Positions 61,578 to 64,000 of a DNA stretch of 64,000 bases are shown here, piece by piece; within the stretch, counting starts at the first letter, position 1, and each line of letters starts with the position of its first letter. This stretch comes from Bacillus aerolatus (GTDB taxonomy: Bacteria > Bacillota > Bacilli > Bacillales > Domibacillaceae). Made by a program: the position numbers and the translations under genes. Where the stretch lies: contig NZ_WEIO01000002.1 in assembly GCF_009183655.1 (NCBI RefSeq), positions 1 to 64,000 of the forward strand, written 5' to 3'. The notes beneath the pieces are model-generated. The model did no database searches. It was not told the DNA's origin and saw only the letters and a program-made list of their open reading frames with translations.

Positions 61578-64000
61578 TTGAGAATTAGCAATTTTTCCAT
61601 TAAGAGGCCTGTCTTTACGATTGTTGTTATGTTTTTAGTCATTATTTTAGGCGTGGTCTCTCTGTTAAAAATACCGCTCAAATTAATCCCTGATATAAAT
61701 CCGCCGATTGCAGTCGTGGTTACGTCCTATGAAGGGGCAAGTCCAATAGAAATTGTCGAAAAGGTAACAAAGCCCTTGGAAGAAAGTTTGTCTACTCTTC
61801 CCGGGATAAAAAACATTACTTCAACGACACGAGAAGGCTCTAATTTGATTTTTATGGAGTTTTCCTGGAGTACAAAAATCGATGATATTCAAGCGGATGT
61901 ACTCCAGCGTATTGATCAGACACCTATTCCGGATGAGGCAAATAAACCGCAGTTTTTGAAATTTGATCCTTCTCAATTTCCGATTATTCAATTGTCCTTG
62001 CAGTCGACTAGTAATGAAAAAGAATTACAAAAATTGGCCAGCAAACTGGAAAAAGATTTAACAACAGTGGAAGGAGTGGCCAATGTAAATGTATCCGGCA
62101 CACTTGACGAAGAAGTCGTCATTGAACTCGATGAGAAGAAACTGGAACAATACAACTTGGCGCAGTCTGATGTTGTGCAGCTTATTCAGGCAAATAACAT
62201 CTCCCTTCCCGGAAATACAGTTGAATCAGATGGTCTGTCTTTAACGACGAGGATCGTCAGCCAGCTGACAAGTGTGGAGGAAATTAAAAATTTAGTGCTG
62301 ACGGTTAACCCACTTAACGGAAAGGAAATCACCATTGGCGATATTGCCTCTGTTGAATCAAAAGGAAAAGAAACAGGTCATTTGACGAGAGCTAATGAGA
62401 ACCCGGCGGTCCTTTTAAGTGTATTGCAGCAGGCTGATGCCAACACGGCAGAAGTGTCCAAGCAATTTCAACAGCAGCTTGACGAGCTGTTGCAGGAAGA
62501 GCAGTATAAGAATATCAAGGCTGATATTTTATTTGACCAAGGGGATTATATTCGCCTCGCCATCGGGAATATCGGCAGTTCTTTAATTCTCGGCGGAGCA
62601 TTTGCCATGCTCGTTTTATTTGCTTTTTTAAGAAATGTAAGAAGTCCGCTCATTATCGGTGTGGCTATTCCTTACTCGGTCATTGTTACGTTTGTGTTAA
62701 TGTATTTCGCAGACTTTAATTTAAATATTATGACGCTCGGCGCGCTCGCTTTAGGGATCGGTATGCTTGTCGATAATGCCATTGTTGTCATTGAAAACAT
62801 TTACCGTCACTTATCGATGGGGAAAGATTCCCGGCAGGCGGCCCGCGATGGCGCAAAAGAAGTAGGAGCAGCCATTACAGCCTCCACTTTAACAACTGTT
62901 GCTGTCTTTTTACCGGTTGTCTTTATTTCCGGTATTCTTGGACAAATATTTAAAGAATTCGCTTTGACGATTTCTTTTAGTCTCGCTGCTTCGCTCGTCG
63001 TCGCCTTAACAGTCATTCCGATGATGGCGAGCCGCTGGTTGAAGCATTCTACGGATTCAGAAGAAAGTAGAAAAGAATCGAATATAATGAAACAATATGA
63101 GCGGGCTGTCCGCTGGGCGCTCCGGCACCGTCTGCTCGTGCTTGCGGCTTCTCTTTTACTCCTTATAGGCGGAGGACTTGGTTTAACAACTGTCGGGTCG
63201 CAATTTTTGCCGGCAACGGACGAAGGCTTTTTTAACATCCGGCTCGAAGTGGAAAATGGTACGTCTTTAAAAGAAACGGATAAAGTAGTGAAAGCGATCG
63301 AAAAAGAACTGGGTAAGGAAAAAGACGTGGATGTTTACGTCAGTCTCGTCGGATCGACTCAGGAAGACTCTTTTAGAGGAACTGGTACCTCCAATATTGC
63401 TGAGCTTTATGTCAAGTTGAAGCCGCTGGAAAAAAGAGAGCGTTCTGTTTTTGCTTTCGTTGACGATGTGAAACGAGATGTGGAAAAGGCGGCGCGAACA
63501 GTGAACAGCACAGCCGAGGTAACGTTTAATATGCAAACAGCTTCGGGTTCCAGTCCGCAAACCCTTACTTTTAACGTGCGCGATGTGGATACTGAGCGGC
63601 TCGATCAGGCAGTAAAAGATGTGGAAGAAGCTGTTTCTGGCATCAACGAGATCACAGAAATATCAACCAACAGAGAGGAAACCGTAAAGGAAGTTCAAAT
63701 AACTGTCAAACGGGATAAGGCGCTCGAGGCGGGGCTTGCCCCGGCGCAAATTGCTTCTATTGTCAATGATGCGACGAGAGGCGTTCCTGCTACCCAAATT
63801 ATTAATCGAAATTCAGACGTGCAGACAGTAAATGTGCGCTATGATGAACAAGTGACGAAAAATGTTGAACAGCTGAAAAAACTGCTCGTGAAAACACCAG
63901 CAGGCAACTTTCATCAGCTGGATGACTTGGCGGATATTCAAGTTAAAGAAGGACCTGTCGTCATTCAGCGCATCAACCAGCAGGAAGCGGTACAGTTTAC
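61578..64000 (+). CDS. RND-family efflux transporter (AcrB/SwrC-like), 3' end outside the window
   Basis: The frame is open from TTG 61578 (AAAGGAG site) to the window edge, about 807 codons of an expected 1030-1070. N-terminal helix RISNFSIKRPVFTIVVMFLV, porter domains, and TM4 GIGMLVDNAIVVIENIYRH, in which the first Asp of the usual Asp pair is kept and the second is Asn. HAE1-type exporters use the proton gradient; in Bacillus the member SwrC exports surfactin. Substrate here unknown. Confidence 0.92.
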   Translation, partial: MRISNFSIKRPVFTIVVMFLVIILGVVSLLKIPLKLIPDINPPIAVVVTSYEGASPIEIVEKVTKPLEESLSTLPGIKNITSTTREGSNLIFMEFSWSTKIDDIQADVLQRIDQTPIPDEANKPQFLKFDPSQFPIIQLSLQSTSNEKELQKLASKLEKDLTTVEGVANVNVSGTLDEEVVIELDEKKLEQYNLAQSDVVQLIQANNISLPGNTVESDGLSLTTRIVSQLTSVEEIKNLVLTVNPLNGKEITIGDIASVESKGKETGHLTRANENPAVLLSVLQQADANTAEVSKQFQQQLDELLQEEQYKNIKADILFDQGDYIRLAIGNIGSSLILGGAFAMLVLFAFLRNVRSPLIIGVAIPYSVIVTFVLMYFADFNLNIMTLGALALGIGMLVDNAIVVIENIYRHLSMGKDSRQAARDGAKEVGAAITASTLTTVAVFLPVVFISGILGQIFKEFALTISFSLAASLVVALTVIPMMASRWLKHSTDSEESRKESNIMKQYERAVRWALRHRLLVLAASLLLLIGGGLGLTTVGSQFLPATDEGFFNIRLEVENGTSLKETDKVVKAIEKELGKEKDVDVYVSLVGSTQEDSFRGTGTSNIAELYVKLKPLEKRERSVFAFVDDVKRDVEKAARTVNSTAEVTFNMQTASGSSPQTLTFNVRDVDTERLDQAVKDVEEAVSGINEITEISTNREETVKEVQITVKRDKALEAGLAPAQIASIVNDATRGVPATQIINRNSDVQTVNVRYDEQVTKNVEQLKKLLVKTPAGNFHQLDDLADIQVKEGPVVIQRINQQEAVQF

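Noticed and set aside
62807-63560. Minus-strand ORFs of 143 and 97 residues
   Set aside because: They lie wholly inside the RND exporter gene, which has clear family motifs; composition shadows.
1-64000. tRNA, rRNA, prophage or complete insertion sequence
   Set aside because: No such sequences recognised on either strand; only repeats and one doubtful IS remnant.

Overview
The window is a stretch of chromosome from a low-to-moderate-GC Firmicute, almost certainly a Bacillaceae. Signs of this are strong AGGAGG-type ribosome binding sites, frequent GTG and TTG starts, many intrinsic terminators, S-box, THI-box and B12 riboswitches, a CcpA cre site, and Bacillus-type genes (yteA, yueH, DUF2512, DUF1450, ylmB, metI/metC). 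I cannot name the species. There is no rRNA, tRNA, prophage or CRISPR array, and no complete insertion sequence.

Layout. 1-8280: an acyl-CoA degradation cluster (end of etfB, etfA, acyl-CoA dehydrogenase, two thiolases, two hotdog thioesterases, enoyl-CoA hydratase, SDR, split MaoC hydratase). 8415-9802: speD of the E. coli type on the minus strand behind a small upstream ORF, then a 33-residue ORF. 9906-12827: nrtR-pncA-pncB, nicotinamide salvage, with a perfect palindrome at the predicted transcription start. 13047-19723: methionine gamma-lyase under a cre site, ppiB, a FrnE-like thiol oxidoreductase, a wrecked NhaC-type antiporter, lysine 6-dehydrogenase, a DUF2512 protein and a SodF-like superoxide dismutase. 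19784-25606: a cobalamin riboswitch, a terminator and a Zur-like promoter ahead of a NikABCDE metal importer.

25792-35457 is a thiamin salvage region with three THI-box riboswitches. ThiW imports thiazole. ThiXYZ imports formylaminopyrimidine, which YlmB and TenA turn into HMP. ThiM and ThiD phosphorylate the two halves and ThiE joins them. A HemD-like gene sits in the middle. 35501-41021: DUF2071 and DUF1450 genes, the tyrosine degradation pair hppD-hmgA, yteA, a small acidic ORF and a DedA protein. 41108-43924: an S-box riboswitch and the methionine importer metQNP. 44125-49172: malate synthase G, an IclR regulator, a methyltransferase and malic enzyme.

49333-54507 handles sulfur: a sulfonate-type ABC importer, then a second S-box riboswitch with metI-metC. 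54559-64000: a GlsB-like membrane protein, an aromatic-acid-exporter-like protein, a NupC nucleoside transporter, yueH, prfC, a large palindromic repeat, nhaC and the first two thirds of an RND exporter that runs off the window.

The common theme is scavenging: vitamin parts, nicotinamide, metals, methionine and sulfonates are imported and recycled under riboswitch or repressor control. The most unusual points are the predicted double B12/zinc control of the Nik importer, the NrtR-type regulator with its own operator, the short ORF ahead of speD, and several unexplained repeat elements.
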